64,000 nt of DNA from an uncultured Allomuricauda sp. GTDB lineage: Bacteria > Bacteroidota > Bacteroidia > Flavobacteriales > Flavobacteriaceae. Shown here piece after piece: positions 34,846-44,017 of the stretch. Position numbers and translations under genes: made by a program. The notes under the pieces were generated by a model, which saw only the letters and a list, made by a program, of their open reading frames with translations, searched no databases and had not been told where the DNA came from. The stretch spans positions 1-64,000 of the forward strand of contig NZ_CAKZYF010000055.1 in the NCBI RefSeq assembly GCF_937884665.1, in the 5' to 3' direction. Within the stretch, counting starts at the first letter, position 1. Each line of letters opens with the position of its first letter.

Positions 34846-37800
34846 TTATCGTCTAACGACTTTCTTTTGTGAAACTACATTGTCCCTTTCATCCCGAAGC
34901 TCAAGGATATAGATGCCCTGAGTGAGATTGGCAATACTGAAGGACTGCGTGCTGGAGGATTCAAAATCGAACACCAAATTAGAGCGTACCAACTGACCGA
35001 ACATGTTGAACACGGCACCAGTTAGTTTTCTGCTTGAACTACTTTTGTACCCAACATTTACAATGTCAGAAGAGGCATTGGGGAATACCTTAATTTCTGA
35101 TGAAAGGGTATTCTGAACATCAAAAGCGATAGTCCCAGTTGCAAGTAGATCGCCCTCTCCATCTCTTCCGGAAAACCCATTGGCTATAAGATTATTTGTG
35201 CCTAATGGAATATCGAAAGGTCTAAAATCACCTCTGCGATCTCCGCTTAAAGAATAGGGGACAAAGTTTTCGGTTCTAACTCCATTTTGACCGTTAAAAT
35301 CAAAAACGATGCTACCTACGTCTATACCTTCTGGTGTTGCCTCAATAGTAAAGTTTGAGGTTTCAAATTGTCCTAAATCGATGCTATCACCATCCTCGAT
35401 GATCGTAATAGTGGCATTCGTATCGGCATTTATCAAATTGAAGGATATCGCATTAAGCGAACGGGTCACCTCAAAAGAAATAGTACCCGTTGCAATCAAA
35501 TCACCTTGTCCACCTTTTTTAGAAAACCCATTGGCCGTTAGCTCATTTGTACCTAAAGGGATATCAAGGGGTCTAAAATCACCGTTTCTATCCCCGCTTA
35601 AGGAGTAAGGCTCAAAGTTTTCAGTTTGAAAAGCATCTTGACCATTAAAATTGAAAACTATACTTCCCACTGAAGTACCATCAACAAAGGCCTCAATGCT
35701 AAAGTCAGTGGTGTTGAATGTTCCCAAATCAATACTAGTACCGTCATCAATGACCGAAAGAATGGTATTTGTTTCCGCATCAATCAGGGCGAAGGTTATG
35801 GGCTGTAAAGTCCGTATTACTTCAAAATTGACCGTACTAGATAAACCGGAATCGCCATTTCCTTTTGTTTCGGTAAAAGGCGTAGCGGTAATTGTATTTA
35901 GCCCAAGAGGAATATTGACAGGTATGAAGTCTCCATTTCTATCTCCGTCCAGAGCATACGGGGCAAAGTTTTCCGTTTGAAATCCGTTCTCTCCGTTGAA
36001 GTCAAAAACGACACTCCCAATCGGAACTTCGCCGATGTTGGCGATAATGCTAAATTTAGCATCCAAAGGAAAATCTGCCAAGTCGATTACATCCCCTTCA
36101 ACCAATGGACCTATAGGTTCGTTGGTTTTCGCATCTACCAGAGTAAATCCAGTCACCCTTGGACCTTCCAGTACATTAAGCTCAAACAAGGTCGTGCTTC
36201 TTGTGATATCTGGCGAATTACTCGAAAGTCGAAGCTCATCAAAGAAAACCCCGGCTAGTAAATTTGACGCATCTAGACTTACATCAATAGTGGTTTCCCC
36301 TCCAGCCGGAACGACTCCGGACAATGGAGAAACATCAGAAATGAAAGGCGTCAAAGGTATTTCAGGAGCAATGAAGCGTAAAGCTAGACCATCCCTTACA
36401 TAAGCGGTATTAAAGGCAACTTGGGCACCATCGGAACCGTCTGCATTTTCTATCCCTATGGTGGCGTTTTCCAAGAAAATAGCGGAGGAAACGTCATCAT
36501 AATAGATGTCTATTGTACCGTCATCGAAGAGAATTACTTGAAATGTAACCGTTCCTGTTGGCGGTCCAGTTGTAAATGCCGGAACGTTGGTCCACTGCAC
36601 GATAACAAGATTAGAAAGGCCAAAAATATGGACGGAACCACCATTTTGTGGCTCCAGGTCTGTCCAAAGCGGTGCAATGATATTATTCGATCCATCATTT
36701 ACAGGAATTTGCCCATTGGTAAAATTGGGCGCTGTTGGAGGCTGGAATGATAATAATCCGTTAGCACTAACAAACAACTGCTCATAGGAAACACCGTAGA
36801 ATTCAAATGGGAACGGTAGTCCTAAACCAACCGTGGCGTCCCCAAAACCTCCGGCATCTACTAAAAATCCGGTAAGTTCAAATCCAGCTGAGGTTATATC
36901 AACAAAGTTGTTGACAGGTCCTCCTTCCTCATCACTATCAATCCAGGTATATCCAAACCCTAAATCGCGACCCATGCTTAGCTCAATGGAAGAACCTATG
37001 CGACTGTCTTCAAATCCTTTTTCCTGTATTGTCGGGAAACCTTCAAAGGGCAAAACTTCTGAAACCTGCATCGGGGTATTTGGGTCCGCCAATGCTGCCG
37101 CAACCGTAAATTCAGGAAAAGAGAAGACCAATGGGGACTCTCCATCATTTTTTAACGTAATGGACGTCTCCACCGTTTTGCCTTCTGAGACGGTATCGGC
37201 TACCTGCTCCGGTAAAACTGCGAAAGGACCTACTACACCGACACCATTGACAATCACTTCGACAACCTCAGCGCCCTCTGCATTACTATTTATCGAGAGA
37301 ATACCATTACTACTGCCCGTTGAGGTAGGTGCAAAGGTGACGGCAATCTGTAAATCATCCCCAGATTCCACAACACCAGTATCCGGAGAAACCGTAAAAT
37401 CAGGATTATCTGAAGTGATACTCGAAATATTTAGGTTGTCAATTCCAGTATTGCTTATCGTGAATGTCCGCTCATTGGACGCACCGATGAACACATCATT
37501 AAACAGCAATAGCTCATCTGAAATCTCTATTCCAGAGGTTTGACCTGAAACCTCAAAACTTGTGGCAACCAGTACAGCAGGATTCAGAGGGTCATTGCTG
37601 TCAATGGTAATGTCCGTCTCGTGGATGCCATTGGGAAGATTTGATCCATCAAGGCTCACACTTACTTCCAAAGATTCTCCAGGGGGCACCGTGCCCGTCC
37701 TTGGTGAAAGCTCTATGAAAGCTCCCGAGCCATCTGAAAGTGCCCTGGTCAAAAAAGCAAAGCCATCCAAATTCGTGTAAGTTTCCCCACCATCAGAACT

Positions 37801-40800
37801 AAAAGCGTAAGTATTGGGTCTGGTTGTTTCGATGGTATCGTCAGAACCCTGCGGGAAGTCAATACCTTGAGGATAGGAATGTACTACCCAGAATGAGTCT
37901 CCCACACTGAATTGCAGAGGAGTGTTGAGCGTTTCCAATACTACCGTGCCATTCGGACTATCACCGGTTACCACCTGTTCCAGTAGCAACTCGCCATCAG
38001 CAGGTGATGGACCTCCTGTGAATATCTGTAACAAAATGGCCACATCCGTCAAGCCTTCCGTTCTATAGGCATTTCGAACGGCTGTTAGGGCAAAATCCTG
38101 GTTCACTACATCAAACTGTATGGCCGTACTGATTCCGGGAGCACCGGCGCCAAGTCCTACAAAGCCCCCAGGGAACTGGACACCCGAATCGTAGAATATG
38201 GAATCGGTAATCGCTGTCGCATTTGCCAGTATACTCTTTTCCAATGTTACTTTTTGATAACCGGGACTTTTTACAGATTTAATTGTTCCTTTGAAATTAC
38301 TTCCCAAACCGTATTGGGTACGGTCGAGATTTTTCAGCAGTTCATCATTTAAAGAACCGTTTGCCGGGGTAAAGGTGGTAGGTCCGAAGGAAGTCGTGAA
38401 ATCCAAAGGACTCTCACCCGAGTTGGAAATGGTAAAAGAAGAATTCGCAACGGCCGGAACATCTATTTCTACATCAACCGCGGCGCTAATACTTTGTGGG
38501 TCAACACCTATGCTGGGTGGCGATATTACGTTGAGCGTAACAGGAATATCCAAGGACGGGGTATCTGGGTCGTTGCTATTCACAGTAATCACCGCATTTA
38601 CCGTTCCTGGTTCCAAAAGTCTTCCGTCAAAAGTTACCTGGGCGGTCAAAGATCCACCAAAGGGTACAACTCCAGAGATTGGAGCCACGGAAATGAAAAA
38701 GGCATCAGCGTCTCCATCCGTGACATCCAAATTATCAATATCGATAGAAGAACCTGTGACCGCCATATCGGATAATACAGCGACGTTATCAATGGAGTTT
38801 GCAAATGCCTCGCCGGAATACACAAGCTCTCCGTCAAAGAAGACCCTAAGACCGGAAGTATCCCTGTCGACAACGATGCGTACCTCAAAATAGCCCTCAG
38901 GAAGAGGGACATTGAGTGGTACAAAACCTCCAATTCCACCGTCAAGAATATCGATGGTACCATCCGCATTTATACGCAACCGGGTAACCACAGAGCCTTG
39001 AACCGTGTTTTGGGGAATGATTTCCCAACTAACCCCGCTTCCTTCTACGCTAACTTGGGCAGATAATACGGAGAAGGGTTGATTTCCTACGGTGAATGTT
39101 GGGGACAGTGCCAAGGGCGAGGCGGGTCTTGTTCCACCCAGGCCATCGGAAACACCTCTAAAGTGTTGGGTACCTTCGAACGCGTTGGCATTGGATACGA
39201 TCCAATTGTTTTCGAATCTACCAAACCATCCTCCCTGATCATTTATATCGCCTGGAATAAGATTCTCAAAATCTTCAGCAAAAAGGTCGGATACGATTTT
39301 GTTCACCGTACCATTGGTTGTTAGGAGATTTGCCAGGGAACCCGCTTTTGAAGCAGCATTGGAGACCTTTTGTTTGGTGAATCCGTTATCCTGCATATTT
39401 TGATGGGTCAAGTTCACCCTGCTCGTAAAGTTTGGTGTATCATTATCGCCCACGGAAATGCTAAAACTCAAATCATCATTACCAGGGTTGTCAATGATCA
39501 AATCCCTGGTTTCTACTTTGAACTGCTCTATAGTTTCAGAAAAACTCTCCGGATTGACGACCAGTATTGGTGCTTCAGTGCCATCCAATACTCTAAAATT
39601 AAAGGTGACATCATCCGAGACGGCAAATCCTTCGGCCGCAAAGATGATACTCTCTTGAGAAAGACCTGCGAGAACACCTTCCGTACTCAAATTAATGGCA
39701 ACGATGGCCGATTCGCCTGCCGCCAGTGTAAAATCAGAAGGAGTGGCAGAACGTACAATTTGCGCACCCAGCCCAGGAAAAGAGGTCAAATTTATAGGAC
39801 CATCAGAGGTATTGGTAATAGTAACTTCGCGGGTAGCGGTTTCCTCCACGTTTAATTCCACGTTAAAAATGGTGGTAGAAATATCAAAAGGAGGTTGTTC
39901 AGCAAGTACCCAACCCATATCCCTAAAATGTCCGCGTGTAATATCCCCAATATCAAAATTGGACTCCGCAGAACCTACTTGGGGAGACATCAAGGAGTTG
40001 GGATCTCCTGCTGGAAAGACCACTTCGTCCCAGTGGGCAATGCTCGAACCCCCTTGGAAGGGATTGGGTGCAAAGAGCTCCGGTAAAAACCCATTAAGTG
40101 CCTCTACAGCAAATTGACCATTGACAAAAACATCCCCACTGGTAAGGAAATTTCCTAGAGCTTCAGAGGGATTGGGGATATCCAAGACTGAGTTTTGCTG
40201 AGGGTCCACAATAAAGGTATCAAAAACGGTAGGGTCCCCGCCGTTGTTGATGCTCCCAATACCATTGGCATTAACATTGCCGCCATCAACAAAACCAAGA
40301 CCATGTCCAGCCTCGTGCAGTGCGACCGTTACGAAATCAAATTGTCCTGCCGGAGTATTCCCGTCAGTTCCAAAATACCAGGGTATGCCGTTGCCAATGT
40401 TGACTACAAGATCAAACTCCAAGTCTGGCGCTAAATCCTCTCCAGCCAACGAATTCGCAAGAGCAACAGGATAGAACACATCACTTTGCGGTGCTCCGGG
40501 AAAGTTACTGATAAAGGTTGTTGGACCAGCGGAGGCCAATACTCCAGCGCCAAGGTCTGCAAAATCTGCAAAAATCCGAATAGGCACGGGCGATACTATC
40601 TCTTCAGACCAAATATCCAAGGCAAACTGAAATGCTTCTTGAACTGCGGTGTTTCCTTGGGCTCCCGGTCCAAATGTAATCAGTAATTCGGCCGTAGCGG
40701 CTTTTTTTGTTGATGGTTGGGCCTTTCTCATGGCTTCCTTCATGGCCATCTGGCCCATGGCCATTCTAGAATTCTCGTCCTTGAACTTAGCTGGACATAC

Positions 40801-40950
40801 AACAACTTCTCCAGGTTTCCGCTGCATTTGTTGTGCATTGATAACTAAAATTGATCCGAAGAAGAATACGATCAGTAGTAAAGGCATGTATCGCTTGATG
40901 GATATGGAATTACCCAAAAAACGACCACACCTAGCGTAGTTTTTTTTCAT
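34846..40950 (-). CDS. Giant secreted putative metalloprotease with T9SS sorting domain
   Basis: This 2034-residue exported protein has a long signal peptide (MPLLLIVFFFGSILVINAQ, ending near residue 40). Residues 85-350 form a putative metzincin-like protease domain with HEAGHGLGFVD at 212-222, matching HExxHxxGxxD, and a late DIGDITRGHFRDMGW. Several choice-of-anchor/ASPM-SPD-2-Hydin-like beta domains follow (LSFSISVGDNDTPNF, SISNSGESPLDF type), each with a PLSGVVPxGG-like phrase. Three 110-residue repeats precede a C-terminal T9SS type A sorting domain (residues about 1950-2034, IKVFPNASSDIVNVGYK). It is probably secreted or surface-anchored. The catalytic site looks intact but substrate is unknown. 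Confidence 0.85.
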   Translation of the reverse strand: MKKNYARCGRFLGNSISIKRYMPLLLIVFFFGSILVINAQQMQRKPGEVVVCPAKFKDENSRMAMGQMAMKEAMRKAQPSTKKAATAELLITFGPGAQGNTAVQEAFQFALDIWSEEIVSPVPIRIFADFADLGAGVLASAGPTTFISNFPGAPQSDVFYPVALANSLAGEDLAPDLEFDLVVNIGNGIPWYFGTDGNTPAGQFDFVTVALHEAGHGLGFVDGGNVNANGIGSINNGGDPTVFDTFIVDPQQNSVLDIPNPSEALGNFLTSGDVFVNGQFAVEALNGFLPELFAPNPFQGGSSIAHWDEVVFPAGDPNSLMSPQVGSAESNFDIGDITRGHFRDMGWVLAEQPPFDISTTIFNVELNVEETATREVTITNTSDGPINLTSFPGLGAQIVRSATPSDFTLAAGESAIVAINLSTEGVLAGLSQESIIFAAEGFAVSDDVTFNFRVLDGTEAPILVVNPESFSETIEQFKVETRDLIIDNPGNDDLSFSISVGDNDTPNFTSRVNLTHQNMQDNGFTKQKVSNAASKAGSLANLLTTNGTVNKIVSDLFAEDFENLIPGDINDQGGWFGRFENNWIVSNANAFEGTQHFRGVSDGLGGTRPASPLALSPTFTVGNQPFSVLSAQVSVEGSGVSWEIIPQNTVQGSVVTRLRINADGTIDILDGGIGGFVPLNVPLPEGYFEVRIVVDRDTSGLRVFFDGELVYSGEAFANSIDNVAVLSDMAVTGSSIDIDNLDVTDGDADAFFISVAPISGVVPFGGSLTAQVTFDGRLLEPGTVNAVITVNSNDPDTPSLDIPVTLNVISPPSIGVDPQSISAAVDVEIDVPAVANSSFTISNSGESPLDFTTSFGPTTFTPANGSLNDELLKNLDRTQYGLGSNFKGTIKSVKSPGYQKVTLEKSILANATAITDSIFYDSGVQFPGGFVGLGAGAPGISTAIQFDVVNQDFALTAVRNAYRTEGLTDVAILLQIFTGGPSPADGELLLEQVVTGDSPNGTVVLETLNTPLQFSVGDSFWVVHSYPQGIDFPQGSDDTIETTRPNTYAFSSDGGETYTNLDGFAFLTRALSDGSGAFIELSPRTGTVPPGESLEVSVSLDGSNLPNGIHETDITIDSNDPLNPAVLVATSFEVSGQTSGIEISDELLLFNDVFIGASNERTFTISNTGIDNLNISSITSDNPDFTVSPDTGVVESGDDLQIAVTFAPTSTGSSNGILSINSNAEGAEVVEVIVNGVGVVGPFAVLPEQVADTVSEGKTVETSITLKNDGESPLVFSFPEFTVAAALADPNTPMQVSEVLPFEGFPTIQEKGFEDSRIGSSIELSMGRDLGFGYTWIDSDEEGGPVNNFVDITSAGFELTGFLVDAGGFGDATVGLGLPFPFEFYGVSYEQLFVSANGLLSFQPPTAPNFTNGQIPVNDGSNNIIAPLWTDLEPQNGGSVHIFGLSNLVIVQWTNVPAFTTGPPTGTVTFQVILFDDGTIDIYYDDVSSAIFLENATIGIENADGSDGAQVAFNTAYVRDGLALRFIAPEIPLTPFISDVSPLSGVVPAGGETTIDVSLDASNLLAGVFFDELRLSSNSPDITRSTTLFELNVLEGPRVTGFTLVDAKTNEPIGPLVEGDVIDLADFPLDAKFSIIANIGEVPIGSVVFDFNGENGFQTENFAPYALDGDRNGDFIPVNIPLGLNTITATPFTETKGNGDSGLSSTVNFEVIRTLQPITFALIDAETNTILSVIDDGTSIDLGTFNTTDFSIEAFVDGTSVGSIVFNFNGQDAFQTENFEPYSLSGDRNGDFRPLDIPLGTNELTANGFSKKGGQGDLIATGTISFEVTRSLNAISFNLINADTNATITIIEDGDSIDLGQFETSNFTIEATPEGIDVGSIVFDFNGQNGVRTENFVPYSLSGDRRGDFRPFDIPLGTNNLIANGFSGRDGEGDLLATGTIAFDVQNTLSSEIKVFPNASSDIVNVGYKSSSSRKLTGAVFNMFGQLVRSNLVFDFESSSTQSFSIANLTQGIYILELRDERDNVVSQKKVVRR
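35110..36160 (-). repeat. Three tandem protein-coding repeats of about 340 bases
   Basis: Within the giant gene, three successive 110-120-codon units share the pattern GSIVFDFNGQNxxxTENFxPYSLSGDRNGDF, then DIPLGTN and ANGFS. They run at roughly 36155-35818, 35812-35465 and 35460-35115. Copies two and three are most alike, suggesting a recent duplication. Confidence 0.8.
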
Positions 40951-40962
40951 TTTCGTGAGGTT
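40933..40962 (-). repeat. Direct repeat copy 1, covering the start of the giant gene
   Basis: A 30-base sequence, read on the minus strand as AACCTCACGAAAATGAAAAA and ten more bases, spans the start codon and first six codons (MKKNYA) of the giant gene. An identical copy lies 156 bases upstream of it at 41089-41118. Confidence 0.9.
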
Positions 40963-41007
40963 AAATCAATTATTATTTAAAAAAAGAAGACATTCAATCC
41001 CAAAGTA

Positions 41008-41106
41008 TTAGAAGGAATCGAAATGAAAATCCAATGGTGGGGAGTAACTTTGTTTACAGATAAATGGACCCCAGGGAGGGTTGAATTGAGCGTAGTTTTT
41101 TTTCAT
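41008..41106 (-). CDS. Possible 32-residue leader peptide, duplicate start of the giant gene
   Basis: Starting in the upstream repeat copy, an ORF reads MKKNYAQFNPPWGPFICKQS, then continues to a TAA after a DFHFDSF end. It shares the first six codons and leader bases with the giant gene and stops 57 bases before it. It is not in the ORF track. I do not recognise the peptide. It may be a leader ORF or a remnant of a duplication. Confidence 0.35.
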   Translation of the reverse strand: MKKNYAQFNPPWGPFICKQSYSPPLDFHFDSF

Positions 41107-41118
41107 TTTCGTGAGGTT
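41089..41118 (-). repeat. Direct repeat copy 2, upstream of the giant gene
   Basis: An exact 30-base copy of 40933-40962, including the bases before ATG, the ATG and six codons. Beyond the 30 bases the flanking sequences differ. Confidence 0.9.
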
Positions 41119-41243
41119 TGTATTAAAATCAAACATATTCCTTAATGAAGAATCTGAATTCCAGTAAGCAATTATTTGCTTAATTATTAAGTATTGTTTG
41201 ACAAGTATTGTCCTACAATATAAAATAAATTGTTAAAAAAATA

Positions 41244-41257
41244 AAGAACATGTTCTT
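41244..41257. promoter_or_regulatory. 14-base perfect palindrome AAGAACATGTTCTT
   Basis: The sequence equals its own reverse complement and lies between the divergent giant-protein and phosphatase genes. It has the size of a dimeric regulator site. No regulator is identified. Confidence 0.3.
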
Positions 41258-41456
41258 ATTATCGTTCAACGGTATCTACAAATTTGGAGGCTGCCTGATG
41301 GGGTAACTTGCTGAAATCAAACCACTACCTTGAAAGTAATTTTAATTTTTCCAGCCTGCGGTAGGAATATGCCACATAACCCAAAGAAGCAGTATCTTAA
41401 ATTATATTTTGAACCACAAACTCCAATAGTTATGTATACTTGTTAAAATTTTAGGG

Positions 41457-42182
41457 ATGCGTACATTGGTAATTGGGGATATTCACTCTGGACAAAGAGC
41501 GCTGGAACAACTTCTTGATAGAATCCAGATAACTTCACAAGATCATCTTGTTTTTTTAGGAGACTATGTGGATGCTTGGAGCACAGCGGTGGAAACCATT
41601 GATTTTTTGATCCAACTGAAGGACCAATTCAACTGCACGTTTATTCGGGGAAACCATGATGAGCTATGCCGGTCATGGTTGATGGACGGGAAAGAAAACC
41701 CGCAGTGGTTGGCCCATGGAGGTGCTGCAACCCGTGAATCTTATCTAAAAGCACCAAGACGTATTTGGGAAAGCCATCTCGAGTTTTATGCAGACCTACA
41801 GAACTATTTTTTGGATGAAAATAATCGACTTTATCTACATGCGGGCTTCACCAACTTAAAAGGGGTGGATTTTGAATATTTTGACGAACTTTTTTATTGG
41901 GACAGAACTCTTTGGGAGTTGGCCAGAGCAATTAATCCAAATTTAGAAGCCACCCATAAAGATTTTCCTAAAAGACTTACCCATTACAAGGAGATTTTTA
42001 TTGGGCATACTCCAATTTCAAAAACGAGTGTGGTCCCACCACAAAATGGGGCCAATGTATGGAATATTGATACTGGGGCAGCATTTAAAGGTTGCCTTAC
42101 GGCACTTGATGTTGGAACCAAGGTCTTTTGGCAAAGTGACCCGGTCCACAAACTATATCCGGGTGAAAAAGGTAGAAATTAG
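41457..42182 (+). CDS. PPP-family metallophosphoesterase
   Basis: This 241-residue phosphoesterase of the PPP (serine/threonine phosphatase) type has the bimetal motifs GDIHSGQ, GDYVDAW, GNHDEL, a late YLHAGF and IGHTPISKT. It resembles bacterial PrpA/PrpB-like or ApaH-related phosphatases. It may act on phosphoproteins or on diadenosine/other phosphoesters; the sequence does not decide. No signal peptide is seen, so it is cytoplasmic. Its last 4 bases overlap the convergent hypothetical gene. Confidence 0.85.
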   Translation: MRTLVIGDIHSGQRALEQLLDRIQITSQDHLVFLGDYVDAWSTAVETIDFLIQLKDQFNCTFIRGNHDELCRSWLMDGKENPQWLAHGGAATRESYLKAPRRIWESHLEFYADLQNYFLDENNRLYLHAGFTNLKGVDFEYFDELFYWDRTLWELARAINPNLEATHKDFPKRLTHYKEIFIGHTPISKTSVVPPQNGANVWNIDTGAAFKGCLTALDVGTKVFWQSDPVHKLYPGEKGRN

Positions 42183-42739
42183 AGTTTCCCTCCTTTATGT
42201 TCGTCCTGCCATTGGTTTAGCTCACTCCATTTACCTTCATACGCCATTTTAGCCTGTAAGGGCCATGAAGCTGGGTCATGGATGCGGTACCGCTCACCAC
42301 CAGAGTTAAGGACTTCTTGGCATTTTTCAACTGATGTTTCTGAAAGCGCTTTCCATGTTTTGATTTCAAAGTTGTGGAACAAGCCCTCAATTTTAGGTCC
42401 GATCCCTTCGACAATTTTTAGGTCATCTTGTTTTACGGTCTTACCAAAAGCTGCTTTTGCAGCTTTGGCATCAAACGGAATAACCACTGGAACCGTTCCC
42501 GGAGCCAATGCGCTTGCCTCTGAGGCTGGTTTCGCTTTCTGGGAAGCGCTCAGTTTCTGATGGCAAGCTTCCAGATCAGCGGTAAGTTTTGAATTCTTTT
42601 TTTCAAGCGTTTCAATATCCTCAGTACGGTCAATGACTGTGGAGGTATCGCTACCTTTTCCTATAAGATAGCCCAAAATTCCTGAAATAATTCCGACGAG
42701 GGCGGGAATTATCCAACACCAAATATTTAAACTGTCCAT
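42179..42739 (-). CDS. Membrane-anchored protein with helix-hairpin-helix-like domain
   Basis: This 186-residue protein has an N-terminal transmembrane segment (IWCWIIPALVGIISGILGYLIG). A coiled-coil linker (TEDIETLEKKNSKLTADLEACHQKL) follows. The C-terminal domain DDLKIVEGIGPKIEGLFHNFEIKTWKALSETS is the HhH/Rho-N-like form found in many Bacteroidota membrane proteins, here ending with WPLQAKMAYEGKWSELNQWQ. It lies 23 bases downstream of the OmpA-like gene on the same strand, so they are probably co-transcribed. Role unknown. Confidence 0.75.
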   Translation of the reverse strand: MDSLNIWCWIIPALVGIISGILGYLIGKGSDTSTVIDRTEDIETLEKKNSKLTADLEACHQKLSASQKAKPASEASALAPGTVPVVIPFDAKAAKAAFGKTVKQDDLKIVEGIGPKIEGLFHNFEIKTWKALSETSVEKCQEVLNSGGERYRIHDPASWPLQAKMAYEGKWSELNQWQDEHKGGKL

Positions 42740-42762
42740 CTATGTGATTTTATGTTAAGCGA

Positions 42763-43686
42763 TTAATTTAAAGTGACTACGGTTCTTCTGTTCTTTGCTC
42801 TACCTTCTTCGGTATCATTGGCCGCAATGGGCTTGTCGGGACCCATCGAGGAAGTATTTATTTTACTTGCTGATATGCCATTGTTTACCAAATAGGCCTT
42901 GGCGAATTCGGCACGCTCCAGTCCCAAACCAATGTTGGTCTCCCTATTTCCCGTATTGTCGGTATGTCCAACAACTTTACACTGGGCATCGGGGACTTTG
43001 TCCAAATACATCGAGATTGCAGCTATTTTCTGCCTTTGCGAAGTATTCAAATTAATTGACGCTTCGCCAGTACTAAAATAAAGTACAAGCGGATCGGAAG
43101 TAATCGTCTTATAAAGTGTAATAAGTTCTTCTTTTTCATTTTCCGATTTTTCCACAATGGAGAAGACAACAGGACCTTGGTAAACATCTCCGTTTGGGAC
43201 CATATTGTTCTTTAGTTCCCCGAGCGTATTTATTTGAGAAGAAGAAATTTGATTTAAGACCAAATGATTTTTGACAGAATTGGCCCTGGCGATGCCCAAG
43301 TTGGGAAATGCCGTGGTGTTTGTTTCGTCAGCGGTATAATAGCCCGTTATCTCAACCAGATTGTTGGGATTTTCAGCTAAAAATTCCTGTAATCTTGCTG
43401 TTCCTTCTTTAACTCCGACGGAGATGGGCATAAGCAAACTTGGGGATGCAGTTTTGAAATTGAAGTTTTCTTCAACACGGTACTCCAAGTTTTCCGCCTC
43501 CAACTTAAAGGGGTACGAAGTTCCTTGTTTTTCTAATTTTGAAGGTTGGGATTTTGTGGTTTTTGCCGTGGGCACCTCGTTTACTCCAGAGGTCATACAG
43601 CCACTACATAAATTTAGATAAAGTAGGGTGCCAAGAATAATGGTGGCAAGTATACCCAACACATAGGCGGTGCTTCTTGTCATCAT
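42763..43686 (-). CDS. OmpA-family protein with two OmpA-like domains
   Basis: This 307-residue protein has an N-terminal membrane anchor (YVLGILATIILGTLLYLNLC) with cysteines just after it. A first, degenerate OmpA-like domain (about 65-165, FLAENPNNLVEITGYYTADE) is followed by a canonical one (about 200-307, LYFSTGEASINLN, CKVVGHTDNTGNRETNIGLGLERAEFAKAYL, NRRTVVTLN). The second should bind peptidoglycan. It anchors the envelope, together with the HhH protein gene 23 bases later. Confidence 0.85.
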   Translation of the reverse strand: MMTRSTAYVLGILATIILGTLLYLNLCSGCMTSGVNEVPTAKTTKSQPSKLEKQGTSYPFKLEAENLEYRVEENFNFKTASPSLLMPISVGVKEGTARLQEFLAENPNNLVEITGYYTADETNTTAFPNLGIARANSVKNHLVLNQISSSQINTLGELKNNMVPNGDVYQGPVVFSIVEKSENEKEELITLYKTITSDPLVLYFSTGEASINLNTSQRQKIAAISMYLDKVPDAQCKVVGHTDNTGNRETNIGLGLERAEFAKAYLVNNGISASKINTSSMGPDKPIAANDTEEGRAKNRRTVVTLN

Positions 43687-44017
43687 AAGAGGGTTAGTGT
43701 TCTGACTTCTAAAATATTAAAAAATGTGCAAAACTTTGGTTGAAGCTTATGAAAAATGTAATCTGTAAGGATGAAGCAATCCCTTATGTCCCTAAAAACT
43801 GAAAAAATACCAATCATACAGTTTTCGATACCACTGATACGAAACTGTATTCAGGTTTTGGGAATTAATGGGAATTTTAAACAAATATTAGGTAAGGGAC
43901 CCTATTTCTCCCGACAAAGTTCCGGCATTGAAATGGGGTTTTAATTTAAGTTTGAGTTAGTTAAGTTGGTTTTAAGGCCGTCAATTTTAGGTTCATCCGG
44001 GATTGGCGGTTTTGATT
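43687..44017. other. Intergenic region with a 9-base inverted repeat
   Basis: No gene is supported. ATACAGTTT at 43816-43824 and AAACTGTAT at 43842-43850 form a perfect inverted repeat with a 17-base spacer, possibly a regulator site or small stem. Close to the ALDH stop, CCGCCAAT and ATTGACGG could pair weakly but no T tract follows. Confidence 0.4.

Larger units (their letters stand above)
40951..41456. other. 506-base intergenic region with duplicated start, short ORF and palindrome
   Basis: It lies between the divergent giant protein and phosphatase genes. It holds the second copy of a 30-base repeat with a 32-codon ORF (41008-41106), a perfect 14-base palindrome AAGAACATGTTCTT at 41244-41257, and the short direct repeat AAGTATTG twice near 41190-41210. 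Promoters for both genes should be here but no clear TAnnTTTG pair was found. Confidence 0.6.

Noticed and set aside
35309-36403. Several plus-strand ORFs across the giant gene
   Set aside because: They repeat because the sense-strand repeats do. The giant minus-strand frame is continuous for 2034 codons and has clear domains.
38291-38893. Plus-strand ORF of 200 residues
   Set aside because: Ser/Thr/Pro-rich antisense shadow of beta-sandwich coding sequence in the giant gene.
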